A DNA stretch of 64,000 nt from Nematostella vectensis (lineage: Eukaryota > Cnidaria > Anthozoa > Actiniaria > Edwardsiidae). Each line of letters opens with the position of its first letter. Positions within the stretch are counted from its first letter, which is position 1. The position numbers and the translations under genes were made by a program. Shown piece by piece: positions 33,604-45,927 of this stretch. The notes under the pieces were generated by a model. That model saw only the letters and a program-made list of their open reading frames with translations. It searched no databases and was not told where the DNA came from. The stretch spans positions 12,890,442 through 12,954,441 of the forward strand of contig NC_064045.1 in the NCBI RefSeq assembly GCF_932526225.1, written 5' to 3'.

Positions 33604-35725
33604 ATGCGGATGGGCAGTCCTAAGAAAAAGGTAAGTACTACATAACCTTGATTCGCAGTGCAATTTTTTTTTCGGTCGAGGTTTCTTATTAGAACTCGAA
33701 ATTTTTAAAATAAGCAAGTAAACTTATCAGATCCTTACCAATAACAAAGTCTAGGCTTTTCCGATTCTTCTATTAAAATGTATCATAGCGTTAAGGTCTA
33801 AATTATTTCGCAGCTGCAAAATTCAAATTGTCCTTCTGTGGGGAAACGTTATAAGCTTAGCTTATGATTTGCATTTAAGATTATTGACTTCATTATTCTT
33901 TGCTTATCTCTTGTCACAGTCAAAAAATAAACCAGGCACGTATTTTTTTATTATCTCTTTTCTTTTCAAGTAAAAGAAACAAAAATATATTAAACTAAAT
34001 TAAGCAATGTCCTTTAGCGATTAATAAAAATCTATTTTGCCATTATGTCAAGAAGTATGATTTGTTTTTTATCTTTTGTATCTGGAGGCTTACGTTGTCT
34101 TTGTTTGTAGTTCTAAGTGCCTATATTTTCCGGTATAAAAATAGCCACAAAGGTAATGCAATGCATGAACCTTGGACTAATAGCATGGGAAACAATAGAC
34201 AGTATTATTTTCACAACCTGACCTATATTGTAATGTTTCTAAAGACGTGATATATAATAATAATTACCTATTTTTATAATCCTTAATTGTTCAACACATT
34301 ATCCGAATACAAATCAAAGTATTTCTTATATGAAACTTCGTTTTTAAAAGATATGTAAGCCTTTGTTTATTTCATATGAGAACTTCATAAACACACAAGT
34401 AACACACAAGTATCATGACTTGCTCTAATTCAATGCCAGTTAAAGAAAGAAAACTGTGTGGTCTGCATTTATTTAAAAAAAAAAAATTGATGAATCTAAC
34501 ATTGAAACTGAAAAAAAAAATATTTTCTTTAAAACATAGTTTGAGGTAGGGGGCTACACACCGAATGAACTACACCGAATGAACTCAGGAATTAATTTTC
34601 ACAAAATTTTATTTTCTCCATCAGTAGTAGGAAGTTCTGTAATTTAATAAGAAAGTTAATCTATAAGATTATCCTATTGTGTTCCTGGTGTAGTTGGTCA
34701 TGTATGACTTTTTAACCCTGGAAAAAACCCTGGAAAAATTCTAGATCTTGCTGTCTTTAAAAAAATATTCATAAAACAATTCTAGATTTTGCTGCCTTAT
34801 TGCAAATATTCTACTGCTGTGAAGAGAAATAGTTTGCTGACATTATTGTGGTCTGCTCATGTTTCACCTTTCTTACACAATGCTAGATTGCATCAAATGC
34901 ATGTCTCATGTATTGTTGTCTAGATAAGAAAAAAAAAAGATGTGATTCTAATAAACAGTTTATTTGATTTTTCATTTTCAAATAACTATCATTTTAGGCT
35001 GTAAAATGATTCAGCTATGTTTAGGTTTGTGCTTTTTATATTTCTCTATATTTCTGCCAAATTTTCTAGTATCTGTATTTGAAAAGGTGCCAGTGTGTGT
35101 AAAAGGTCATGACCTTTTTCATATTGGCTAACACAGTCTGCCAGGTAGTCTGGATTAAAATAGCACATGACAAGCTAATATAAATACATGCACCTCTCTC
35201 ATGTCTCATTCATACCATTCCCAGGCAAAGATGTCCAGCAACAGCCCGAGCAGAACACAAACAATCCGACAGTCCAGTGATCTTTACCTCTTCTTGGCCA
35301 ATAACTGGAATAGCCTTGACCTTCAGAAGACAGCAATGCCTCTCCTACACTTTGCTAATCAGTACCCGGGCACTGCGTTATTTTTGGGTATTGTGTCTGG
35401 ACTGTCAGTGCTACCATTGGTACTTTTCATGACTTTTGTGTGCACAACACTGATGTTCACCATTCTTGGGTTCATAATGGTGGAAGGAACATTAATTTCC
35501 ATTGCCTGTTGCTTTCTGGCTGTTACACTGTTTTGTGTCACTTGCATCTCATTGTTTTGTACCACTTGCCTGTTGTTTCTATGGCTTGTTCTCTCTGCAA
35601 GTGGGAATGTCATAGAGAAGATAAAGCAAGCCCTCAAGGTGTCTGTACCAGACCTGAGAAATCAACAAATTCTTCAGGGTCATCAGCCAAAATATGAACT
35701 GCAAGCATATTGGAAAGTGGAGTGA
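33604..35725 (+). CDS. LDAF1: Lipid droplet assembly factor 1 / promethin-like protein
   Basis: The family works with seipin at ER sites where lipid droplets form (family knowledge). The main exon, ending at TGA 35723-35725, encodes DLQKTAMPLLHFANQYPG, then about 78 hydrophobic residues (FLGIVSGLSVLPLV through LLFLWLVLSA) that could form two re-entrant hairpins, and a short polar tail. The motif FIMVEGTLISIA matches the VIIVEGLVISVG of promethin. TTCCCAG at 35218-35224 is a good acceptor. An exon at 33604-33630 (MRMGSPKKK) ends in the strong donor GTAAGT and joins it in phase 0, giving 176 residues; the family has about 160. If that exon is not used, translation can start at 35231. Family call is firm; the first exon is inferred. 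Confidence 0.8.
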
Positions 35726-37940
35726 AATAATAAATGAAGACACAACAACACCTTGAATTAATACAAGGAGCTGATTGGCTAAGGGACTGACAAGAACAAT
35801 AGTATCTGATAATGGCTGGTAACAATTGCACAGGGCCTAGTTTTCACTCTGCACAATGCAAACAAACTACTTGATGTGGCTAATAAAAATGAAAGGCATA
35901 AAAATAAGACTAATACTAATGGTTCAAGGTATTTGTTCTCTAATAATTAGCCTATTAGCCGGCTATCCAAGTGGGTTAATTTGGACACAGGCTATTTCAT
36001 TATGAAATTTTCACAGTTTAGAAAAGGACAAAACACTAGAGTATTTCAGTTCTTTATTTTCGTTTGTAGATTTCCATTTGTAACTATGTCTTTATTTGGT
36101 TTAGATTGGCTCACCAACTTTTAGTCTCAAAGTAACTAATAAATCATAGTTATATGAACCCTAGTTATTGGCTCTGGCCTATTTGTGCTTACATATGCGA
36201 TACCTCAGCATAAAAAAAAAAACGTTCCCTAGGCAAATAAAAGTGTGAGTTATTTTTTCTTTATCTTCTCAGTCATGAGCCTTCAGAGTAAACTAAACCC
36301 ATCAGAGTGGTAATAGTTAGGGACTAACAGGAAGGTAACATATTTTTCCTGCTCAAGATTTTTTCGAGGCCAATTGGCTAGCTTGTTTATTTTTTTTGTA
36401 ATGCCGCTCTGTCCTAGCCAAGGGATGCTTGCACAGCCCTCTTGTAGGGGCTGTGCAGTGTATTTTTGAAGAGGGTTTCTTATAAATCAATGAAGGGAGG
36501 GGGGTGAACAACAAAGAATGTATGAAATATTTTGTCATGTAGGGGAAATCTAAAGTCACTCCCCCTCCCCCCCCTCCATCAGCGGGGCCCCTGCTTGCTC
36601 AATTTTTTTGGGGGGGATTATGCTCTAATATATCCTGGGTACAAGCACTCAGTTTGCCTGATTTTTAAATACGGGAACAACGCAAATGCGTGTGAATTTC
36701 CGGAGGCTAATAAACAATACTAATTTTTTTATCTAAAACTCATAAAAAGGTATCAATGTATTTTTTTTCGGTAAAGTTAAAAAATATTGATAAACACGAT
36801 TAAAAGTGTTTTGATCATTATTGTAATTATGCAAGGTGGTGAGAATGATTTTTAGAAACAGGGTGGTAAAAGGTGTTTTGTGAAACAAGATTTGGCCATT
36901 TTTCACTGACGTGAAATCTTTCATTGTGATGTCCGTGAAACGTGATCCACTCTCCCAGTGAAACGAGAGTTAGCACTTTTGAGTATTTGTGAACCGCGAT
37001 TTAGCTTATTTCCGTTATTCTAGTTCAATTATAGTAGTTTTCTTGATGCCGTTTGTTTCAACCCGTGAAACGTGAAAAATTCATTTTTGGTCCGTGAGAA
37101 CGGACCATACCCCCCTTTCCCTCCCGGTGGAAGGAGTGAATATCTCTGAGCAGCTGCAAATTCCTGCTACTAGAAGGAGGGGCCTAGTGAAATATTAATT
37201 GCCTTAAGACCCTTGCAAGCTGTGTATATCTAAATGAAGGATAGACACAAACTTATCCATTGTCACGATATCAAACGCTTGTACTAATGTCGATGGGCGG
37301 TTATATAGACCTGTGTTTTTCTTTACAAATAACATTCTCAGTTTTGGGTTTTTTTCCATTACAAGGTTTCATTTAGTTTTTAAATCTTCTGATATTTATG
37401 TTGTCAATGTAAGTCGCCACACGCTGTTTGAATAGACCCTGCTTTTTTCCAACCGAAAATCGTGACCACGGAGAATAAATATAAAATATTCATCACGAAA
37501 TACTGAAATACTGCAAACTGTAAAAATCGTGGACAAAATCGTGTGAGAGGAAATGTGTGAACGAACTTGAAGGTAATTTCTTAAAAAAGGTTTATCATGT
37601 TAAGTGATAAAAAACTCACTTCTTGACTTATTCTAAATTTTGAAAATTTGAAATTATTTAGTAGACCTAGGAGGCAAAAGTATCAATAAGGGAACCAATT
37701 GGTGCAAAGACTTCCGCTCTGATAATCGAACATTTTGAGACCTAAACCAATTAATGAATGCATTGTCTACTACATCAAAGTCCAAGAGGCGGGCATATGG
37801 GAAATGAAAAGTTTTTATTGGCGGGTTCAAACGAAAATATTATATTTTTAGAAGACATATTTAAAGCTTTTACATGTTAAACAAGATCACATTTTCCGAA
37901 GACAAACGCGGAAAGGGTTCTCGATTTTTCTTAAACCGGA
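35726..37940. other. Intergenic region, LDAF1-like to 135-residue ORF
   Basis: AATAAA-like signals at about 35727 and 35880 probably end the LDAF1 transcript. The stretch 36860-37100 contains several scattered GTGAAACGTGA-like phrases (36880, 36937, 36958, 37064). C and G runs occur at 36560-36615. No further gene was recognised. Confidence 0.5.
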
Positions 37941-38348
37941 ATGGCAGGAAAGATGTTCTCAGGCATGGTTAATTTGGAAGATAGTTTTGGACATAGCGAA
38001 GAGCAAGATAGCGAGCTTCAGCGGACTACTGAGAAAATTGGTGATGAAATCAAAGGACAACGAGAAAGGGTCGCTTCGTTCACAGGCGAACAATATCCAC
38101 AACCGCCGAAAGAAAAACCTCATTCGCGCTGGGATGACTTCAAAAAACACTTTGAGTTCGAGAAAAGCTCGAATGCATCAAGTGAAGGGCTCGGGCAATT
38201 CTCGCTGCTGTCCGGAAACAGCGGAAACTCGCCGAAAAAGAGTCGACAACAAACGTCGGGTGGGTCGTCTTTGCCGTCTTTCCCATCGCTTGGTTCTTCG
38301 AAAAAAGACTCTAGCTCGACCTTCTGGGGACTCGGCGGGAAAAGGTGA
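37941..38348 (+). CDS. Hypothetical 135-residue protein, single exon
   Basis: I do not recognise this protein. It starts MAGKMFSGMVNLEDSFGH, has an acidic and Gln/Arg-rich segment (residues 17-45), an aromatic/basic patch WDDFKKHFEFEK (about 64-75) and a Ser/Gly/Lys-rich tail with repeated PSFPSLGSS-type phrases ending FWGLGGKR. There is no signal peptide or membrane segment, and it looks largely disordered. GC content and codon use are more gene-like than the AT-rich flanks, and the ATG context CGGAATGG is plausible. It could be an intronless gene or the coding exon of a gene with an untranslated 5' exon. It converges on the RRM gene. Confidence 0.6.
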   Translation: MAGKMFSGMVNLEDSFGHSEEQDSELQRTTEKIGDEIKGQRERVASFTGEQYPQPPKEKPHSRWDDFKKHFEFEKSSNASSEGLGQFSLLSGNSGNSPKKSRQQTSGGSSLPSFPSLGSSKKDSSSTFWGLGGKR

Positions 38349-40534
38349 AATGGAAACGTTAAAAGGGACTGCGGGAAAGTGGATTGAGAGAAGCTTGAAG
38401 GATGCAAAATGACACTACAAAACGTCTATCTCGGATTGGGATTAGGTTTAGAAACACAAATTTTATTTTACTTAACTAGACAGTATTATAAGCGTTTTGT
38501 TACAAAATTAATGGCCTACTATTTACAACAATACTCCACTGGTGATCTTAGAGCAAATTAGAGGGGTAAATCAAAACAGCACAAAGTTTGATCAATTATG
38601 TAATGGGAAATACTAAAAAATCAATGACACAGTTCATAGCTGAGATCCAAAGTCTAATAAAATACAAATAAATTGTGGCATGCTGTTGAAAAGCAAAACA
38701 AAAAATCCAAGCTGATGTTAACACACTGTGACGCCCCCAAAACAAAATCGCGATTTGAGAAAAAAAATAAAAATAAAGAAAAAAAAAACTAACCCAATTT
38801 CTACACCAGGAAAAAAAAAAAAAAAAAAAAAAACACTAAAAGCATGCGTTGTCCCACTCAAATTTCTAATTGTCAGATTTTTTTTGTCGTTTTCGTGTTG
38901 TGGTCACGCTGTAACATTTTCGTGCTAGATTTTAAGATATGCGCTTGGGTGCTAAAAAAGGACCAAGGTAAATTCCAATGCTCTCTTTTTCTTGGTGGAA
39001 TAAAAATTAATCACAATCGAGAATATATTTATCGAATGTCGGTGTCGGTAGTATTTTTGTTTGAGGAAAGGAACGTTAATATCGTTTGATCCAATATCGC
39101 AGCAAAAATAGCTGTGGTTTAGGTGCTAGATATGACAAATAGTGCAAAATAAACCCCTACTATCTTCTCAGGGGGTTGTATGAGCGCTGGTCATCATGTC
39201 AAGGCCAAAGCCAGATTAAGCCCAAGGGAGAACGCGCATACATGTTATCGCTTAGAGTTGGCTTTATTGAAACCAAAGAGAAATGGATTATAAAATAGCA
39301 ATCATTTTATCGCTTAGAGTAGGCTTTATTGAAACCAAAGGGAAATAGATCATAAAATAGCAATCATTTTCTAAGTGTGTAAAAAACCAACAGTTTCATG
39401 GTAACAAAATAGGATTGAGGGGGTTCTGGATACCCGCTATCTGACTCATCGGTCTATTACCGAATCACTGACAATGGCTCATGCTATGCTTTCATGTTGG
39501 GAGCCTCATCCTTCGACTTCAACGTAAAAAGCCAAAACACTACAAATCCGGAGATAAAAGGAAGACATAAAAGGCATCTAAATTGATCACTCTAATAATT
39601 GAGAGAGCATGCAGTCTGGAGATGCGAAATCTCATAGGAAGGGCGACATTCAAAATGGCGACACAACTTGTATAGATCGAAGTGTAATAAATGAACTAGA
39701 AACGTCCCCAACACACGGGTCACTTAAACACAGAAAGCCAAAATGAAAAAAATGGCAAGAATATAGAATAATTTTTCTTTCTTTCGGGTAGTGCTCTTCC
39801 CTTCAAACACAAGGACTAATCTTCTACCTACGGCCGTAAATACACGAGCGCGCACGTGTTTTGCCTCACCCACCTCGTGCCAGTCCTCCGACAAGCTCCT
39901 CACTAGCGTCAAGGACTAAGATTTAGAGTTTTGATGTACAAGCATTTTAATAATCTTCTTATGTACAATAAATAAACTATTTTTTTTTTAACATAGAATA
40001 AATAACTTGAAATCTATTGGCTAAATGTTTTATAGCTCCTCTAGGCGTATAACCACTATCAGATTTAGTCATAATCATGTTTCTTTGTAATTAATATTTA
40101 AAAATTTTCCCTTGGGTTCACACAAATGGCGTACAGTAAACATTTGCTGACAATATCAGTCATGAAAATCGTAACAATGTCGATAAGGGTTGCAAACACA
40201 GTTTACCCTATATTAGCTTTGTCTATGAATAAACAAGTTTGTTTACAAGTTAACAAACTAATTGGATATTCAATCTTCACAGTAGACAAACACATATACA
40301 TTAGCGAAAAATCAGTGAAACAATACCATAACACAATATGTTGAGTTTATCCCTTACCATGTTAATTCACGATTTTAAATGAGGTTTGACTTTTGGAAAC
40401 AGAAATATCATTTTGTAAAAGCACTAGTGGATAAGACACTTATGTCATTCTTCTATTTTAACGGTCAAGATGCAAAAGATTAATTGTCATCGTACCCACG
40501 ATCGTACCCCTTGGTCGAGTTGAAACTTTATCAA
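38349..40534. other. Intergenic region between convergent genes
   Basis: A-rich tracts occur at 38758-38833 and a 63-bp direct duplication at 39245-39370 (unit beginning TTATCGCTTAGAG). The rest is AT-rich with short meaningless frames. It includes the 3' flanks of the 135-residue ORF and of the RRM gene. Confidence 0.5.
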
Positions 40535-43500
40535 TTATTCTCCAAGGAATTTGCAGTGAAGTCGCTCTGAAGAACCTGAAATAAAGACAACATGACACAG
40601 TTAGTGACACTGACCTCACCCATCTAAAATTCATTTCTTTAAGAGAATTTAATAATATAAGTAATATATTACAGTATAAGTAATAGATTACAGAGTGGTT
40701 TTCAAAATCCCGTGAAATACCATTTACTTTATTTAGTACTAATACACTGTAATGTCTTTGTTATCTTTGGCTCTAGCTTGACTATTTTACTTTAACAATC
40801 ACATTTTGTTACACACGATTTTGAAAACCACTCTAAGATGCTTGTCTGTGTATAGCCCAGGTTATGTGAGAAAGCATCTATTCCAATAGGCTTATTTTGG
40901 TCGCATTATTCTCATAGCCATAAGAAGTCTCAAATTATTGGGGTTGGGGGCAAACATTAAGAGAACAATGGGGGCACAGCCATTTCCCTACTGGTAATTG
41001 TTTTATGATTTTTGAAAATATTTGGGGGAAGGGCACGTGATTGAGTTGGCACAAAAGAAAGCTTGGTTCAGTAATCATAGCTGCAGAAGTTCCCACACTA
41101 CCTGGATATTCCTGGTTGTCATAGCAACTGATAACCCACTCGCATTCTGTTGTTGACTCCATTCTATTAGAAAAAGGCATGAGTCAATCTTTATTAATTT
41201 CATGGATATCCTGCCAAAACAAACATGACTATCATCCAACAACATGACACCTTTTGCTTAGAACAACCTCCAAATGTTGTTTCTTCTTACAATAAAAAGG
41301 GTACTAGTGGTTCTCTACTGGTACATGGGCATAACTCAACCAGGATTGGCTGATTGATATGGGAAAAGCATAGAATTTGAAGATACCTAGAAATGACGCA
41401 CTTTTGGCCGCTAAGAGGAGGTGCGTACACCTGTGCACCCTCCTGTGTACCATATTTACTCACGTATAAATAATACACACTTATTTCACGCCAAAATAGC
41501 CTTCGAAAACGGGGTCCATATTATACATGAAACTTTTACTTGGTATGTTAAAAAATTTCATAACAATAAAAAACAATCTTTCTCTAGCTTGAAACGTTAA
41601 AAGGACTTCATTTTTTTAAATAATATAGATTCTAAAATACTTTTTCTCATAGAATATTTTTTCTCCCCGCTAAAGTTAGAATTCCATACACAAAAATGAA
41701 TTATTTTCTCACCATCAGACACAGGCCCGGGCGAGTTCACTTCTTGCATAACTTATCAACATTCTCAAGTTGAAAATCAAGAATTGGGAGTTAAATATCA
41801 CCAGCAGAGTTTGAGAGTTGGTTTACAGGCTTCTAGCAGCACGTTTAATGTTTGATCACTTTCTTTTCTTGTTGAATTCTATGCCCAGAAAGTTAATCAC
41901 CCCAGGTGATTTTCCCAAAAAAGGTGCATAATACACATATGTGCGTATTATACATGAGTAAAAACGGTACATGCCTGCTGCACATAAAGCTTAAATATCT
42001 CAGGCCTACCACTTCGTTCAGGATGGTATCCCTCCTTTGAGAAATCCTTGGTTCAGGGGTAGCAGAAATGTCACAAATGGTGTATAGAGGGGATGGGGGA
42101 GGGGGGCTCAGGTGCCCAAATGGTTGTATAATGTATCTGATTGCATCCTTTAGTCTGAAATACTAGAATTCACATGCAAGAAAATGTCACCTGTTCAAAA
42201 TAGTGGGGGCACCACCCCCCTGTTCATCCCCATCTGCTGCCCAGGTGGTAAGTTAGTATTTGTAGGGTAGAGTACATGAAGATAAGGGGCACACAAGGCT
42301 ACTTCTCTTACCTGACCAGAGCACTTCCCAAACTATCACCATTTGAATCCCTCTCTATGTTGCACACCAAGACATTGCCATAGAGTTGGAGAAGCTCTTT
42401 GAGATCCTATTATAATATGAAACATAAAATGAGAAATGATAGTCTCTGCTAAGTTAATTATAAGAAGTACACGAATGAAAAAGCACCACTCTGCCAATTG
42501 TCCTCTGTGTTGTGATGATCATTTATCAAATTTAAATTATGAAAAACTAAACAAGGAAAAGCTGATGTGAGAACTTACTTTTTCCTGGATACCTTTCGGA
42601 AGGTTCTGAATAATAAGGTCTTTACCATCGGATGCGACATCATTCTACAGTAGAAAAGAAAGGATTTTAAAAGGGTTTGGGATCATCAGCAAAGTTTCCA
42701 AAAGCTGAATCAAAACTAAAACAAAATTAAATTTTAGCAATAATAACTTTACATTTCACAAAACTTGGAAGAAGAAAAAGTGTGGGGGTATTATAATATA
42801 GATATGTTGTTTTCCAACAAAACATAAGCTGACGCAAACCAGTATATTTATAAGAGGTATCATTCATTCTCTCATACAGAGACATGTCATGGTAAATTTG
42901 CCAGAAAGAAGTTCCGATACTTCATAACCAATATTTAATAGCAAGGAAATCTACTTGCTTGAAATAGTTGAAGGAAATGGTTCTTTTCCATGTTTTGATG
43001 TTGTGTGGGAGTGTAAAAGACTTGTTCTTACTGGCATCCTTTAAAGTCCATATAACCTTTCAGAGTTGATAGACTTTGTCAATTCTTTATATTTTCATCT
43101 TCCAAATGGTATGTGGTTCTTATGGACCCTATAAAACATGTGTTCGCGCGAATAACTCAAATATGTAACATTGAGGTGTTTTGGTCAACCTTCGGGAAAA
43201 AGGCCATGAACTGAAAGGCCCGGGTCCAGTCATTTGTGATGTAGATCGAGATGTCAACCAAGAGATAATATATGCGCGCGCTAAACCGGTTCCCGTTTTC
43301 ATGTCTTCTTAGTTATTGCTGAAGAACGTTGGGTGGTTACAACTTTTACCGCCATCTTTATATCTCAACCTGGTAGTCAAATGATTATTTAACTTCAGGA
43401 AACAAATCTGAAAAATTTAGCAGATATTTTTTAGTCTTTGAATTGTTTTTGCATTGTGCGCGCGTGCTGCATTCGCAATCAAGAATGGCGACATTCTCAC

Positions 43501-44738
43501 GAGCGCACTCTGTTTTTGAAACCTACAACAAAACAATATTTTCTTTTCTCGCATACAATTCTCGACTTTAAATTATTCTTTATTGCTTTATTGTGGGTAG
43601 CATTGCAATAGAAAACAATTCGCCAATATTTTGTGGCATTGCCGTCTCTGAATTTTAATGGATTTAAGGGAAATACGTTTTTCCCGCCAAAACTTGGAAT
43701 TATTTACTCGATTCAATCTCCTTTCGCACGGCCAGGAAAATTTTCAAAGATCTGTAGAAAATTCAAATTTTAATCAAATTCAATTCCCTTTTCAGAATTT
43801 GAAAGTTTATCTATGCTTTGTTTTGGCTAGATTGATATAAGTGAAAGGTTTTAAGAACTTTAATTAAATGCTATTTTACCTGTTGGGGGCCCTTTGGCAT
43901 CTGGCCATTGCTAGATTTTTCGTGGAACGTCTCTTCATCATCTTCCCATCTCATGCTTTCAGACACAGGCAATGATGGCCAGGCTAAATCAGAATCTGTC
44001 TCTTTCTTGTTTGTCTTAGCTGATTTGTTATCTTTCTTTCGCTTTGACTGTGATTGTACTGTTTTGATTGGGTAGCCTGTGCCTTTGGTGGCTGGTGTGG
44101 TCAATGATGGAAATGCTGTCTTCTACAATTGAAGCAAGTAATAGCTAAAGTCTTGACAATTTGTTAAATGGCTATGAGTTCTAGAGATCTTCATAAATCC
44201 ATGTAACAGGGGATTACACAATAAGAATACAAGGCTAGACCCCTCACAAAATGCCCAATACCTCAGCTCAAAATAAAATTGGAATACCTAATGCCCCCAA
44301 TAAGAATGCAAAATTAAGGCTAGACCCCCTTCACTAAATGTTTTATAGCTCAAATGATTGGAATAACGCTCCCCCCCCCCCCTCATCACACACACATAAT
44401 CCCTGACCTCCACTCCCCCCCCCCCCTCCTCCACCATTTGACAAACATCTACCAACCGAGAATATTTCATGCCTCTGTCCTGGTCTCTCGCGCGGAATTC
44501 TCGCGGGTCCTGCGTGTCCCAACGCGCGCGCTTTTATTTCTTCGCCTCTTCCTCGCGATCTTCCAGCCTTTCCATCGTCGACGCCACCAAACGCTCGCTT
44601 GGGTAGACGGAGTTTGTTCAAGTCCAACGGGATTTTACCCCGGGCTCGACCGACAGGAGCTATATCGATTTGGTCCAATGGAGGTTTCGAGAGAATCACT
44701 TCTGTGTAGTAGTCTTCGTCGAACTCGTCGTCCGCCAT
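40535..44738 (-). CDS. Small protein with a C-terminal RNA-recognition motif, 6 exons
   Basis: Exons are about 44457-44738, 43880-44122, 42579-42644, 42312-42406, 41102-41163 and 40535-40575, giving about 262 residues. The last four, joined in phase, encode an RRM: beta1/RNP2 DLIIQNLPKGI, helix DLKELLQLYGNVLVC, RNP1-like LGSALVRM (diverged, no aromatic at the usual position), helix TECEWVISCYDNQEYPG and beta4 RLHCKFLGE at the stop. The N-terminus is acidic (MADDEFDEDYYTEV) followed by a GRARGK and RSRGRG basic stretch; exon 2 is Lys/Ser-rich (QSQSKRKKDNKS). The exon 1/2 junction is uncertain: either a weak GTTGGT donor at 44457 or a GTAGAT donor at 44453 with an acceptor at 44115 keeps the frame. 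An RNA-binding role is inferred; I cannot name the family. Confidence 0.75.
41448..41970. mobile_element. MITE with GTACC.TATTTACTC termini, about 0.52 kb
   Basis: Left GTACCATATTTACTCACGTAT and right, reversed, GTACCGTTTTTACTCATGTAT form terminal inverted repeats, continued by ATAATACACAC / ATAATACGCAC. It lies in intron 4 of the RRM gene and has no coding capacity. The TATTTACTCG core is shared with the element at 62182-62560. Confidence 0.78.
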
Positions 44739-45096
44739 GTTAAATTTTCAGCCACAGGTAAACCGCGTGATGCATTTGAAAATCAAAACAGGTAGCCCGT
44801 AGTATAGTAAAAGGCACTTGGTCGAAATTTACCACAGGGAACCCAAAATAATTTTTACATACCCGAAGATAGCGACTGTGTGCTGGTGGCGTTAATTCTT
44901 TCTCGTTGGCTGGCTACATTATTAATGTCATCATGATCTATAAATAAAATCTGCCATAATCCCAGCCACCTAAATGGAGACTTTTATAAAATTTAAACAT
45001 CGAAGCACTGGCTTCCCCAAACAATGAAAAAGAAAGGGAAGATTTAAAGCAATTTTTATCAGTTCTATATACCTGCAACGAATTTCCAAAGTCAAA
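44739..45096. promoter_or_regulatory. Bidirectional promoter region, RRM gene / IPPI protein gene
   Basis: The two start codons are 358 bp apart on opposite strands. The interval is non-coding and has no obvious TATA box in the right place. The region next to the RRM gene is rich in CpG. The promoter call rests on layout only. Confidence 0.5.
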
Positions 45097-45927
45097 ATGA
45101 TGCTCGTGGTTGTTTTGCTCGTATCTTTTAAAGAGGTGAGTCGAATTCGATTACAGAAATCATCTCTATTTTAATTGCTCACAGATCGTAAGATGCATCG
45201 TTGTTCATAGATAGAGCTGTACCCTGTAAACGGGCAATTAGACGTGATTCATCAATTGGTAGACGATGAGTTGCAGGCAACATCGCGGCAACCAAGCGCT
45301 GGTTTCTATCGAGTACCACCAACAGCAACCAATCAGAGCGCGGTTCACTCGGGCGAAATGCTGGCGCAAGATACATTTGTAAAGAAAGTGCAAGACATGA
45401 TAAAGAATTTAACAAAACAACAAGATAGTGGGGAAAATATATCAAAAGTGAACATGGTAAAAACCAAGTCATTTTTGAGGCCAACGGCGATACCACCGAT
45501 TGAAAAATTTTTCGTGACAGCTTCGCCTACATCACGAATTCAGCCGATTGGGAACCGACTGTATGGGTTTGTAGAGCCGAGCTCTATTCCACCTATCAGC
45601 GACCAGATGATAGAAATCGGGAAAATACCACCGATTGCGGATTTGCCAAGTAGGAATGTTATCGGGAGTGTAAAGGGTAAAGATTTCAAGAGACTCTTAC
45701 TCAAGCGTACAACACGTTATTTGAGAGGACAAATTTTCAGATTTTCGGCGAAAAGAGTATTTATTCCTCCACCACCGCCTATAAAACTAGAAAGTCTTAA
45801 ACCTTTATTGGAACTCGAGCCTTTTCAGAAAACGAAAGACATAGAAAACATCAAGCAACAAGTTGTGAAAATTAAGAAAGTACCAGAGGTGGACCCGATA
45901 CAGAACCATCTAGAACAAACTGAATAA
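45097..45927 (+). CDS. Unrecognised protein with repeated IPPI motifs, 2 exons
   Basis: Exon 45097-45135 encodes MMLVVVLLVSFKE and ends in a GTGAGT donor; a 75-nt intron ends at TTCATAG and exon 2 (45211-45927) continues in phase 0, giving 251 residues. The N-terminus is short and hydrophobic, so it may be a signal peptide, though it lacks a basic start. IPPI occurs at about 107-110, 139-142 and 152-155, each after a small or basic residue (TAIPPIEKF, SSIPPISDQ, GKIPPIADL), with an IPPPPPI stretch near 198-204. Dibasic KR sites precede TTRYL and VFIP. A helix-forming Lys/Gln segment (FVKKVQDMIKNLTKQQ) lies near 69-84. I do not know this family; a secreted structural or precursor protein, or a scaffold with short linear motifs, are both possible. 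Confidence 0.6.
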
